A stretch of 64,000 nucleotides of DNA from the NCBI RefSeq assembly GCF_014518425.1, contig NZ_JACVCU010000008.1, positions 62,001 to 126,000 of the forward strand, written 5' to 3'. A program made the position numbers and the translations under genes. The notes beneath the pieces are model-generated. The model saw only the letters and a list, made by a program, of their open reading frames with translations. It had not been told where the DNA came from and did no database searches. The DNA comes from Terrabacter sp. MAHUQ-38 (lineage in GTDB: Bacteria; Actinomycetota; Actinomycetes; Actinomycetales; Dermatophilaceae). Each line of letters opens with the position of its first letter. Position 1 is the stretch's first letter. Positions 54,207 to 62,065 of the stretch are shown here, in pieces.

Positions 54207-54309
54207 GGGTCCTCCCCTCGTCGCAGAAACGTATCGCGTCCGGGCCCGGTCAGCGCCGTTGGCGGTCATGACGGGGGGCAAGGCGTCCCTCGAGACGAGG
54301 CATTGCCTC

Positions 54310-54450
54310 ATCGTGACGCACTGGACCGTCGACGACGAGACGATGACCCTGCACCTGGACGTCCCGGCTGGGGTCACCGCGGTCGTGCGGCTGCCCGGCG
54401 GGCAGGACGAGGAGGTCGGCGCGGGCCGGCACGACTTTCAGCAGGCGAAG
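54310..54450 (+). pseudogene. Alpha-L-rhamnosidase (GH78) C-terminal scrap
   Basis: The plus frame through 54319 encodes HWTVDDETMTLHLDVPAGVT, AVVRLPGGQDEEVGAGRHDF. This resembles the last beta-sandwich strands of GH78 rhamnosidases (W-x-vxxGxxxxxvxVPxGTTAxVxLP, then VGSGxHxF). Nothing before or after continues the enzyme, so only about 45 residues of about 900 survive. The gap 54207-54580 holds no other gene. It suggests a rhamnose locus once stood beside this lacI-lutABC operon. Confidence 0.6.
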
Positions 54451-54580
54451 GGAATGGCTGTGACCCGGCAAGCCGGCGTTCGCCTTCTGGTCGGTCCGAC
54501 TGGGACGTTGGGTGGTGGAGACGGGCGACGGATCCGCGAACTGGTCGAGGCGCGAGGACGACCCGCTCAGGTGCGCACCC

Positions 54581-55264
54581 TCACCGTCGCCGATGCGTCG
54601 ACTCCCGCGCCGCCACGATCTCGCAGACTCGGCGAGCGTTCCGGTCGACATGCTCGCGCACCTGCCTGACCGCGCTCTGCGGGCTGCCCGACTCGATCGC
54701 CTCGAGGATGGCCGCGTGCTCGGCGACGATGGACTCCGGCTTGTGGTGCTCGCGGTCCTCCAGGGACAGGACCGACAGGTAGAAGCGCAGCTCGGTGGTG
54801 AGGTCGGCGTAGAAGCTGTCGATGCGGCTGCTCGCGAGGAGGGCCACGATCGCGGCGTGGAAGTCCAGGTCCGCCGTGACGATGTCGCGGACGGCCTGCG
54901 TGCCGGCGGCGGTGCGCAACCGCTCGAAGGCGGCGCGGAGCGGGCCGAGCTCGGACGCATCTCGGCGCTGCCGGACGGCGGCAACCTCCAGCTCGCCGCG
55001 CGCGTCGTAGAGGGCTCGCACCGCGTCGGGCGTCGGCGCGATGACGACGGCGCCCTTGTTCACTCGGTGGTGGACGAGTCCGCCGAGCTCGAGGATGCGA
55101 ACCGCCTCGCGCACCGTGTTCCGCGACACACCGAGGTCTGTCGCGATGGCGCTCTCGCGCAGTCGGGTTCCGGGACCGAAGTGGCCCGACAGGATGAGCT
55201 CGGAAAGGCCGTCGGCCACCTGTTGCGCGGCTGTGGTCCGGCGAACGGCGAAGTCAAGGGCCAT
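54581..55264 (-). CDS. FadR-type GntR regulator (FCD), paralogue A
   Basis: A 227-residue regulator. The HTH is QQVADGLSELILSGHFGPGT, IATDLGVSRNTVREAVRILE, and the FCD domain has D-x3-H (TADLDFHAAIVALL), SSRIDSFYADLTTELRFYLS and the later AEHAAILEAIE. It is divergent from the FAD/Fe-S oxidoreductase operon, with two identical 13-bp palindromes in the shared promoter, which it probably binds. It is clearly paralogous to the regulator at 61266, especially around SSR-D-FYA-L-ELR. Confidence 0.87.
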   Translation of the reverse strand: MALDFAVRRTTAAQQVADGLSELILSGHFGPGTRLRESAIATDLGVSRNTVREAVRILELGGLVHHRVNKGAVVIAPTPDAVRALYDARGELEVAAVRQRRDASELGPLRAAFERLRTAAGTQAVRDIVTADLDFHAAIVALLASSRIDSFYADLTTELRFYLSVLSLEDREHHKPESIVAEHAAILEAIESGSPQSAVRQVREHVDRNARRVCEIVAARESTHRRR

Positions 55265-55308
55265 GCACCGATCGTACGCGCAATGACAGGCTTTTGTGGT
55301 GCAGTAGC

Positions 55309-55321
55309 ACTGTTCTACAGT
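55309..55321. promoter_or_regulatory. 13-bp palindromic operator, copy 1
   Basis: ACTGTTCTACAGT: 5-bp arms around TCT. It matches the GT-NNN-AC core of FadR-family sites. An identical copy is centred 42 bp away, four helical turns, so both lie on the same DNA face. Confidence 0.65.
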
Positions 55322-55350
55322 TGCTCAGAAGCCTTGCGCCGTGCAGTTCA

Positions 55351-55363
55351 ACTGTTCTACAGT
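55351..55363. promoter_or_regulatory. 13-bp palindromic operator, copy 2
   Basis: Second ACTGTTCTACAGT. Flanking bases extend it to AACTGTTCTACAGTT, a 6-bp-arm palindrome. It lies 91 bp upstream of the oxidoreductase start at 55455. Confidence 0.65.
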
Positions 55364-55454
55364 TTGCGAATGACCTACTCAGCGGCGTGCCACGCGCGAG
55401 GCCCACTGCCGACGACGGTTGCTGGCACCGTCGTCCGCGGCGGCCGGGGCTGAC

Positions 55455-58397
55455 ATGGTGGGAACCCGCACAGCGCCCGCGGACGCCGGCACCGTCGCAC
55501 GCCTCAGGGAGGCCTGCCCCGACCTCGACCTGGACGCCTCGACAGGCGCCCGCGCCATGTACGCGTACGACGCCTCGAACTATCGCGTTCCCCCGGTTGC
55601 GGTCGCGTTTCCGCGAACCGTCAAGCAGGTCCAGGAGCTGGTCCGGGCCTGCGCCGGCCTCGGTGTGCCGGTCACCACCCGTGGAGCTGGCACGAGCATG
55701 GCAGGCAACGCCATCGGGCCCGGCGTCGTCGTCGACCTCTCACGCCACCTCGACGAGATCCTCGACATCGACCCGGCCGCTCGGCGTGCAACCGTGCAGG
55801 CGGGAGTCGTCCTCGACCGGCTCAACGCCGCGACCGGAGCCCACGGACTGATGTTCGCACCCGACCCGTCGTCGCGCTCGCGCGCCACCATCGGCGGCAT
55901 GGTCGGCAACGACGCCTGCGGGAACCACTCCGTCCGATGGGGCCGCACGTCGGCACACGTCGAGTCGCTCGACATCGTCCTGCCGGACGGCTGCCTGCTT
56001 CGCGCCGGCGCCGGAACGGTCACGGCCGTGGACCAGCCCGACGCACCCGCGGACGCCCACGCCATCGAGCACGCGGCCCAGCTCACGACCCAGCTGACCG
56101 GCCTGGTGCAGGCCAACCTGGCCGAGATCCGCACCGAGCTCGGCCGCATCCAACGGCAGGTCTCCGGCTACCACCTCGACGAGCTGCTCCCCGAGCGGGG
56201 CTTCCACGTGGCCCGGGCGCTGGCCGGTAGCGAAGGGACGTGTGCGCTGACGGTCGCCGCGACGCTCACCCTCGTCGAGCGCCCCACCCGAACCACTCTG
56301 CTCGTGCTCGGCTACGACGACATCGTCGACGCCGCCGCCGACGTCCCGGCGATCCTGCCCTTTGCACCGACCGCGGTCGAAGGCATCGACGAGGCGATCG
56401 TGGCCACCATGATCGCCCGGCGGGGCCCGGAATCCGTCGCGTCCCTGCCGGCCGGCAGGGCCTGGTTGTACGTCGAGCTCGATGCCGCGACCGACGAGGA
56501 GCTGGTTGCGACGGCGGAGCGGCTCCTGAGCACTCTCCGCGAGAACGGCCGGCTCACCGACGGGCTCGTCGTCACCGACCTGCCCGACCGGGCGGCCCTG
56601 TGGCGGGTCCGAGAGGACGGCGCCGGCCTCTCGACTCGCCCTGACGCCACGACGCAGACGTGGGCCGGCTGGGAGGACGCAGCGGTCGACCCGGCCGATC
56701 TGGCCGGCTACCTCCGCGACTTCCGGGCCCTGCTGGCCGAGCACGACCTGTCCGGCGTCCTCTACGGACACTTCGGCGCCGGGTGCGTGCACGTGCGTAT
56801 CAACTTCGACCTCGCCACGGACGACGGCACGTCCGCCATGGCGACGTTCGTGCGCGCCGCCGCCCGGCTCGTCGCCCACCACGGCGGCTCCATCTCCGGA
56901 GAGCACGGCGACGGTCGCGCCCGCAGCGAGCTGCTCGCGGCCATGTACTCGCCGCAGATGCTCGCCCTGTTCGCCCGCTTCAGGCACGTGTTCGACCCCG
57001 AAGGGGTCCTCAACCCTGGCGTGATCGTCGAGGCGGCACCGCTGGCGCGCGACCTGCTGCCACTGAGCGTCCGGAACACCTCGGCCGCCCTGAGCCCGAC
57101 GGGCTTCGCGTACCCCCACGACAGGGACTTCACGGCGGCCGCGCAACGCTGCGTGGGTGTCGGCCGATGCCGCAGCGACCACGGCGGCTTCATGTGCCCT
57201 TCGTACCGGGCCACGCGGCAGGAGCAGGACTCCACCCGCGGGCGCGCCCGGGTGCTGCAGGAGCTGACGACCGGTTCGCTGCTGGGCGACGGGTGGCGAT
57301 CCGACCAGGTGCACCAGGCGCTCGACCTGTGCCTGTCGTGCAAGGCCTGCTCGTCGGACTGCCCCGTCGGCGTCGACATGGCGACGTACAAGTCCGAGGT
57401 CCTCCACCAGCGCTACCGCCGCCGCCTGCGACCGAGGTCGCACTACTCGCTCGGATGGCTGCCGCGCTGGATCTCGATGGCCGGTCGAGCGCCCGCACTG
57501 GTCAACGCAGCCCTGGCCATCAGGCCGCTGCGGCACCTGGCCAGCCGGATGGGGGGAGTGACCACCCAGCGCACGCTGCCCCGGTTCGCGCCGCGCCGCG
57601 AGGCTGCGCTGCGCGCCCAGGACGAGAATCCCGACCTGCTGCTGTTCACCGACACCTTCACTCGCGGGTTCCGTCCCGACCTGGTCCGTGCGGCCGAGCA
57701 CGTGCTGAGGTCGACGGGCCTGTCCGTCGCCGGCGCACCCCAGGTGTGCTGCGCCCTGACGTGGATCACCACCGGGCAGCTGGACGCGGCACGTCGGATC
57801 CTCACCCGAGCAGCCGGCGCGTTGGACGCGACCGGGAACGTCCCGATCGTCGTGCTCGAGCCGAGCTGCGCAGCCGTTCTCAAGAAGGACCTGCCCGAGC
57901 TCGTGGACTCCGACGCCGCACGCCGGGTGGCGGCGCGCGTCACGACGTTCGGCTCGGTCATCGAGAGCCGACTCGACGCCGGGTGGACCCCGCCACAGCT
58001 CCCACCCCAGGCGTTGACCCAGACGCACTGCCACCAGCACGCCGTCTTCGGTGCGGCGAGCAACACCCGAGTCCTGCGCCGGCTTGGCATGGGTGTCACC
58101 GAGTCCGAGGGCTGCTGCGGCCTTGCCGGCAACTTCGGCTTCGAGGCGGAGCACTACGAGACCTCCATGGCCGTCGCACAGCACGACCTGGCCGGAAAGC
58201 TCGCCGGCCGGCCCGCCGACGCCGTCACCATCGCCGACGGCTTCAGCTGCCAGTGCCAGATCAACCACCTCACCAGCGATGCACCCGACAGCGCAGGCCC
58301 CCTTGGCCCAGGTACCCCAGCCAGGCACCTGGCCGAAGTGCTCAACGACGCCCTCACCCCGACCCCGAAGATCCGCCCGAAGGAGTGCACACCATGA
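55455..58397 (+). CDS. FAD-linked oxidase fused to Fe-S/CCG domains (D-2-hydroxyacid dehydrogenase-like)
   Basis: A 980-residue flavo-iron-sulfur dehydrogenase. Residues 35-210 form the FAD-binding (PCMH) domain (PPVAVAFPRTVKQVQELVRA, RGAGTSMAGNAIGPGVVVDL, FAPDPSSRSRATIGGMVGND). The FAD-oxidase C-terminal domain follows (SGVLYGHFGAGCVHVRINFD; SISGEHGDGRARSELLAAMY). Two [4Fe-4S] motifs lie near 575-640 (CVGVGRCRSDHGGFMCPSYR; CLSCKACSSDCPVGVD). CCG-type motifs end the protein (QVCCALTW; HCHQHAVFG; ESEGCCGLAGNFGFE). This GlcD-GlcF-like fusion oxidises D-lactate, glycolate or D-2-hydroxyglutarate-type acids. The operon with SSADH and GABA aminotransferase suggests a less usual substrate, possibly a hydroxy acid entering the GABA pathway. 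Confidence 0.87.
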   Translation: MVGTRTAPADAGTVARLREACPDLDLDASTGARAMYAYDASNYRVPPVAVAFPRTVKQVQELVRACAGLGVPVTTRGAGTSMAGNAIGPGVVVDLSRHLDEILDIDPAARRATVQAGVVLDRLNAATGAHGLMFAPDPSSRSRATIGGMVGNDACGNHSVRWGRTSAHVESLDIVLPDGCLLRAGAGTVTAVDQPDAPADAHAIEHAAQLTTQLTGLVQANLAEIRTELGRIQRQVSGYHLDELLPERGFHVARALAGSEGTCALTVAATLTLVERPTRTTLLVLGYDDIVDAAADVPAILPFAPTAVEGIDEAIVATMIARRGPESVASLPAGRAWLYVELDAATDEELVATAERLLSTLRENGRLTDGLVVTDLPDRAALWRVREDGAGLSTRPDATTQTWAGWEDAAVDPADLAGYLRDFRALLAEHDLSGVLYGHFGAGCVHVRINFDLATDDGTSAMATFVRAAARLVAHHGGSISGEHGDGRARSELLAAMYSPQMLALFARFRHVFDPEGVLNPGVIVEAAPLARDLLPLSVRNTSAALSPTGFAYPHDRDFTAAAQRCVGVGRCRSDHGGFMCPSYRATRQEQDSTRGRARVLQELTTGSLLGDGWRSDQVHQALDLCLSCKACSSDCPVGVDMATYKSEVLHQRYRRRLRPRSHYSLGWLPRWISMAGRAPALVNAALAIRPLRHLASRMGGVTTQRTLPRFAPRREAALRAQDENPDLLLFTDTFTRGFRPDLVRAAEHVLRSTGLSVAGAPQVCCALTWITTGQLDAARRILTRAAGALDATGNVPIVVLEPSCAAVLKKDLPELVDSDAARRVAARVTTFGSVIESRLDAGWTPPQLPPQALTQTHCHQHAVFGAASNTRVLRRLGMGVTESEGCCGLAGNFGFEAEHYETSMAVAQHDLAGKLAGRPADAVTIADGFSCQCQINHLTSDAPDSAGPLGPGTPARHLAEVLNDALTPTPKIRPKECTP

Positions 58398-59887
58398 CCG
58401 CAACGCTCAACCTCACGCCGGTGGCCCAGTTGCTGGAAACCGTGCCCACGCAGCTGTTCATCGGCGGCGCGTGGCGCTCCGCGACCTCCGGCGCCACGAT
58501 GGACGTCCTCAACCCGGCCACCGAGGAGGTCCTGGCCACGGTCGCGGACGCCGATGTCGAGGACGGGGCGGCCGCAGCGGCCGCGGCCCGCGACGCGCAG
58601 GCCGCGTGGGCTGCCACGCCGGCCCGGGCCCGCTCCGAGATCCTCTACCGGGCGTACGCGTCGCTCATGGACCGCCAGGAGGACCTGGCCCTGCTCATGA
58701 CCCTGGAGATGGGCAAGTCGCTCGCGGAGGCGCGCGGCGAGGTGGCCTACGCGGCCGAGTTCTTCCGCTGGTTCGCCGAGGAGGCCGTCCGGGTCGACGG
58801 CGGCTTCTCGCACCGACCCGACGGCACGGCGCGCACCTTGGTGCTGCGTCAGCCCGTCGGGCCCTGCCTGCTCATCACGCCGTGGAACTTCCCGCTGGCG
58901 ATGGGAGCGCGCAAGATGGGCCCTGCCATCGCCGCCGGCTGCACGATGGTGCTCAAGCCCGCCCCGCAGACCCCGCTGTCGAGCCTTGCGCTCGCACGCA
59001 TCCTGCAGGAGGCAGGGCTCCCCGATGGCGTCCTCAACGTCGTCACGACCTCTCGCGCGGCCGAGGTGATCGAGCCGGTCCTGACCGGGGGCATCATCCG
59101 CAAGCTGTCGTTCACCGGCTCGACGGCAGTCGGCAAGATCCTGCTCGAGCAGGCCGCCAAGCAGGTCGTGCGGACCTCCCTCGAGCTGGGCGGCAACGCC
59201 CCCTTCATCGTGCTGCCCGACGCTGACCTCGATGTCGCCGTGGACGCTGCGGTGCAGGCGAAGATGCGCAACATGGGGGAGGCCTGCACGGCGGCCAACC
59301 GCTTCTTCGTCCACGCCAGCGTCAGCGACGAGTTCGCGCGTCGCCTGGGCCAGAGGCTGAGCGCCCTGCGGGTCGGCGACGGCACGGTCGACGGCGTCGA
59401 GGTGGGGCCCCTCATCGATGCGGCCAGCCGGGACAAGGTGCTGCGTCTGGTCGAGGACGCCGTCGCGAAAGGCGCCTCGGTCGTCTCCGGCGGCAACAGC
59501 GTCCCGGGGCGGGGCTACTTCGTCGAGCCGACCGTCCTGACCGGCATCGACGCTGCGTCGGACCTGCTCACGACGGAGATCTTCGGTCCCGTCGCAGCCA
59601 TCCAGACCTTCACCGATCTCGACGAGGTCATCGCGGCGGCCAACGACACCGACTGGGGGCTGGTCGGATACCTCATCACCCAGGACCTCGACCTGGCCTT
59701 CAACGTCAGTGAGCGACTCGAGGTCGGCATGGTCGGGGTCAACACCGGTCTCGTGTCGACGCCCTCGGCCCCGTTCGGAGGGATCAAGCACTCCGGGCTG
59801 GGTCGCGAAGGCGGGCGCCTGGGCATCGAAGAGTTCCTGGACGTCAAGTACATCGCCATCCCCACCCGAGAGCGAGGCCTCGCATGA
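58394..59887 (+). CDS. gabD: Succinate-semialdehyde dehydrogenase (second copy)
   Basis: A 497-residue NAD(P)-dependent aldehyde dehydrogenase. PWNFPLAMGARKMGPAIAAG, FTGSTAVGKILL, LELGGNAPFIVL (catalytic Glu) and MGEACTAANRFF (catalytic Cys298) mark the GabD branch. ATG follows AAGGAG at eight bases and overlaps the oxidoreductase stop; the gene end overlaps gabT. It is similar in type to the protein at 266 but diverged (ACTAANR versus SCIAANR). Confidence 0.9.
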   Translation: MTATLNLTPVAQLLETVPTQLFIGGAWRSATSGATMDVLNPATEEVLATVADADVEDGAAAAAAARDAQAAWAATPARARSEILYRAYASLMDRQEDLALLMTLEMGKSLAEARGEVAYAAEFFRWFAEEAVRVDGGFSHRPDGTARTLVLRQPVGPCLLITPWNFPLAMGARKMGPAIAAGCTMVLKPAPQTPLSSLALARILQEAGLPDGVLNVVTTSRAAEVIEPVLTGGIIRKLSFTGSTAVGKILLEQAAKQVVRTSLELGGNAPFIVLPDADLDVAVDAAVQAKMRNMGEACTAANRFFVHASVSDEFARRLGQRLSALRVGDGTVDGVEVGPLIDAASRDKVLRLVEDAVAKGASVVSGGNSVPGRGYFVEPTVLTGIDAASDLLTTEIFGPVAAIQTFTDLDEVIAAANDTDWGLVGYLITQDLDLAFNVSERLEVGMVGVNTGLVSTPSAPFGGIKHSGLGREGGRLGIEEFLDVKYIAIPTRERGLA

Positions 59888-61137
59888 CCGCCCTGTCACC
59901 CCTGCTGACGACCGCCACACCCGTCCTCGTCGACCACGCGCTGGGCAGCTACGTCTACGACGCAGACGGCCACAGCTGGCTCGACTTCACCACCGGCATC
60001 GGCGTCACGAGCACCGGACACTGCCACCCCGACGTCGTCCGTGCGGCCCAGGAGCAGGTCGGCAAGCTCATCCACGGCCAGTACACGACCGTGCGACACA
60101 ACCCCATCCTCGACCTGACCGAGCGCCTCGGCGACTTCCTGCCAGCAGGCCTGGACAGCGTGTTCTACGCCAACAGCGGCAGCGAGGCCGTGGAGGCTGC
60201 CATCCGGCTCGCGCGGATGGCGACCGGCCGGCCCAACATCATCACCTTCCAGGGCGGGTTCCACGGCCGCACCGTGGCCGCCGCGTCGCTGACGACGGCG
60301 GGCACCAAGTTCCGCAGCGGGTTCGCGCCCCTGATGCCCGGCGTCTTCACCGCGCCGTTCCCGTATGCCTTCCGGTACGGGTGGGACGAGCAGACGACGG
60401 TCGAGTTCGCGCTGCGTGAGCTCGACTACCTGTTGGCAACCACGTCCGCGGTCGCGGACACCGCCGCGTTCATCATCGAGCCGGTCCTCGGCGACGGCGG
60501 CTACCTCCCCGCGCCGGTCAGCTTCCTGCAGGGCCTGCGCGAACGGGCCGACCGGCACGGGATCACGCTCATCCTCGACGAGGTGCAGACCGGCGTCGGG
60601 CGTACCGGCACCTTCTGGGGACACGACCCGGCTGGCATCACTCCCGACGTGCTCATCACCGCCAAGGGGCTCGCGAGCGGGTTCCCGCTGTCGGCGATCG
60701 CCGCGCCCGAGGCCTTGATGAGCAAGGCGTGGCCCGGCTCCCAGGGCGGCACGTACGGCGGCAATGCCGTGTCCTGCGCGGCGGCCCTCGCCACGCTCGA
60801 CGTCGTCGAGCGGGACCGGCTCGTCGAGAACTCAGCCACTCAGGGTGCCCGGCTGATCGAAGCGCTGCGTGAGATCGCGCAGGACACGAAGACGGTGGCC
60901 GACGTGCGCGGTCGCGGCCTGATGGTCGGATGCGAGTTCGTCGATCCCGACGGCACGCCGCGACCGGACCTGGCCACCGGCGCGCAGCAGGCCGCGATCG
61001 ACGAGGGGCTGCTGCTCCTGACGTGCGGCACCCGCGGCAACGTCGTGCGCTTCATCCCGCCGCTGATCGTCACCCCCGAGCAGATCGACGAGGGGGTCGA
61101 GGCCTGGCGCAGGGCTCTCAAGCTCGTCGACGCGTGA
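59884..61137 (+). CDS. gabT: 4-aminobutyrate aminotransferase (class III)
   Basis: A 417-residue PLP enzyme moving an omega-amino group to a 2-oxo acid. The cofactor site shows YANSGSEAVEAAIRLARMAT, GGFHGRT, Asp232 in LDEVQTGVGRTG and the Schiff-base Lys261 in ITAKGLASGFP, with the C-terminal RGRGLMVGCEF and VRFIPPL. ATG overlaps gabD. With gabD it forms the GABA-to-succinate route. The FAD/Fe-S enzyme upstream in the same transcript is the unexplained partner. Confidence 0.9.
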   Translation: MTALSPLLTTATPVLVDHALGSYVYDADGHSWLDFTTGIGVTSTGHCHPDVVRAAQEQVGKLIHGQYTTVRHNPILDLTERLGDFLPAGLDSVFYANSGSEAVEAAIRLARMATGRPNIITFQGGFHGRTVAAASLTTAGTKFRSGFAPLMPGVFTAPFPYAFRYGWDEQTTVEFALRELDYLLATTSAVADTAAFIIEPVLGDGGYLPAPVSFLQGLRERADRHGITLILDEVQTGVGRTGTFWGHDPAGITPDVLITAKGLASGFPLSAIAAPEALMSKAWPGSQGGTYGGNAVSCAAALATLDVVERDRLVENSATQGARLIEALREIAQDTKTVADVRGRGLMVGCEFVDPDGTPRPDLATGAQQAAIDEGLLLLTCGTRGNVVRFIPPLIVTPEQIDEGVEAWRRALKLVDA

Positions 61138-61140
61138 CCG

Positions 61141-61177
61141 GACTGCCCGGGGCGAAGGCCACTCGCCCCGGGCAGTC
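61141..61177 (+). terminator. 15-bp perfect hairpin after gabT
   Basis: GACTGCCCGGGGCGA pairs with TCGCCCCGGGCAGTC around AGGCCAC. It starts three bases after the gabT stop and is the strongest hairpin I found in the window. Confidence 0.85.
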
Positions 61178-61240
61178 CTCCTGCACAGCAGCTTCACGGT
61201 TGCAACCTCAGTGCCCGGCTCGCGCGTTCTGCATCTCAAC

Positions 61241-61257
61241 TGTACGGCTGTAGTACA
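61241..61257. promoter_or_regulatory. Palindrome at the start of the second FadR gene
   Basis: TGTAC, seven bases, GTACA. It is preceded by CAAC, giving CAACTGT as in the operators at 55351. Located nine bases upstream of the GTG start, it overlaps any -10 element and would allow autoregulation. Confidence 0.5.
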
Positions 61258-61265
61258 TTCCGATC

Positions 61266-61964
61266 GTGTCGGGAATCGGAGACATCGAGGTGGTCGGGCG
61301 CAGCACGGCCGAACAGGTGGCCGACGGGCTCGGCAACCTGATCCTGGACGGGTCGATGCGCCCGGGCGAACGCATCAGCGAGGCGGGCATCGCCCGCACC
61401 CTCAGCCTCTCGCGCAACACCGTGCGGGAGGCTCTGCGTCTGCTCCAGGGCTCCGGACTGGTCCGGTACAGCTTCAACCGTGGTCTGGTGGTGTGGGATC
61501 CCACCGACGAGGACATCGTCGAGGTCTTCAGGGCGCGCCTCTACCTGGAGAGACTGGCGGCGACGAGCCTGCGGAAGAACACCGACCTGTCCGGGGTCGA
61601 GGCGGCCCACGCGACGTTCGAGCAGGCGCTGGAGTCCGCAGATGCGCGCACCATCGTGGAGACCGATCTGGCCATCCACCAGGCGATCGTGGCCACGCTG
61701 GGCAGCTCCCGACTCGACACGTTCTATGCCGGCCTGATGGTCGAGCTGCGCTACTTCCTGGTCCTGCTGAGTCTGGACCGGCGTGAGTACGAGGACACCG
61801 GGCCCGTGAGGTCCGAGCACCGGGATCTCGTCGAGGCCTTCGCCTCGCGCAGCCCGAAGAGGGCTGTCGCGGCGGTGACGGCGCTGTTGGAGGAGAACCG
61901 GGAGCTGGTTCGTGACGTCATCGCCCGCCGCGTCGCGGACTCCGCCGGAACCGGCGGCGGGTAG
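61266..61964 (+). CDS. FadR-type GntR regulator (FCD), paralogue B
   Basis: A 232-residue regulator beginning at GTG. The HTH is EQVADGLGNLILDGSMRPGE, IARTLSLSRNTVREALRLLQ, and the FCD domain has D-x3-H (ETDLAIHQAIVATL), SSRLDTFYAGLMVELRYFLV and SEHRDLVEAFA. No ribosome site is visible; a TAGTAC-like -10 about ten bases upstream suggests a leaderless transcript. It is paralogous to the regulator at 54581; the pair brackets the oxidoreductase-gabD-gabT operon. It is convergent with the aldehyde dehydrogenase. Confidence 0.86.
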   Translation: MSGIGDIEVVGRSTAEQVADGLGNLILDGSMRPGERISEAGIARTLSLSRNTVREALRLLQGSGLVRYSFNRGLVVWDPTDEDIVEVFRARLYLERLAATSLRKNTDLSGVEAAHATFEQALESADARTIVETDLAIHQAIVATLGSSRLDTFYAGLMVELRYFLVLLSLDRREYEDTGPVRSEHRDLVEAFASRSPKRAVAAVTALLEENRELVRDVIARRVADSAGTGGG

Positions 61965-62015
61965 GGCCGTACGGCATACGCCTTCGCGACCCCAGCGGTC
62001 ACTCCACCGCGTCGA

Positions 62016-62048
62016 GGTGCGCGGGTACGCCCGACGCACCCGCGCACC
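62016..62048. terminator. 11-bp hairpin between convergent genes
   Basis: GGTGCGCGGGT pairs with ACCCGCGCACC around an 11-base loop. It lies between the regulator stop (61964) and the aldehyde dehydrogenase stop (62066). Confidence 0.65.
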
Positions 62049-62065
62049 CGCGCAACCTGACCTCG

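Noticed and set aside
55740-58403. Very long open frame (over 880 codons) on the strand opposite the FAD/Fe-S oxidoreductase
   Set aside because: It is a shadow of high-GC third positions. The product is Gly/Arg/Val-rich without domain motifs, and the plus-strand gene has clear cofactor motifs throughout.
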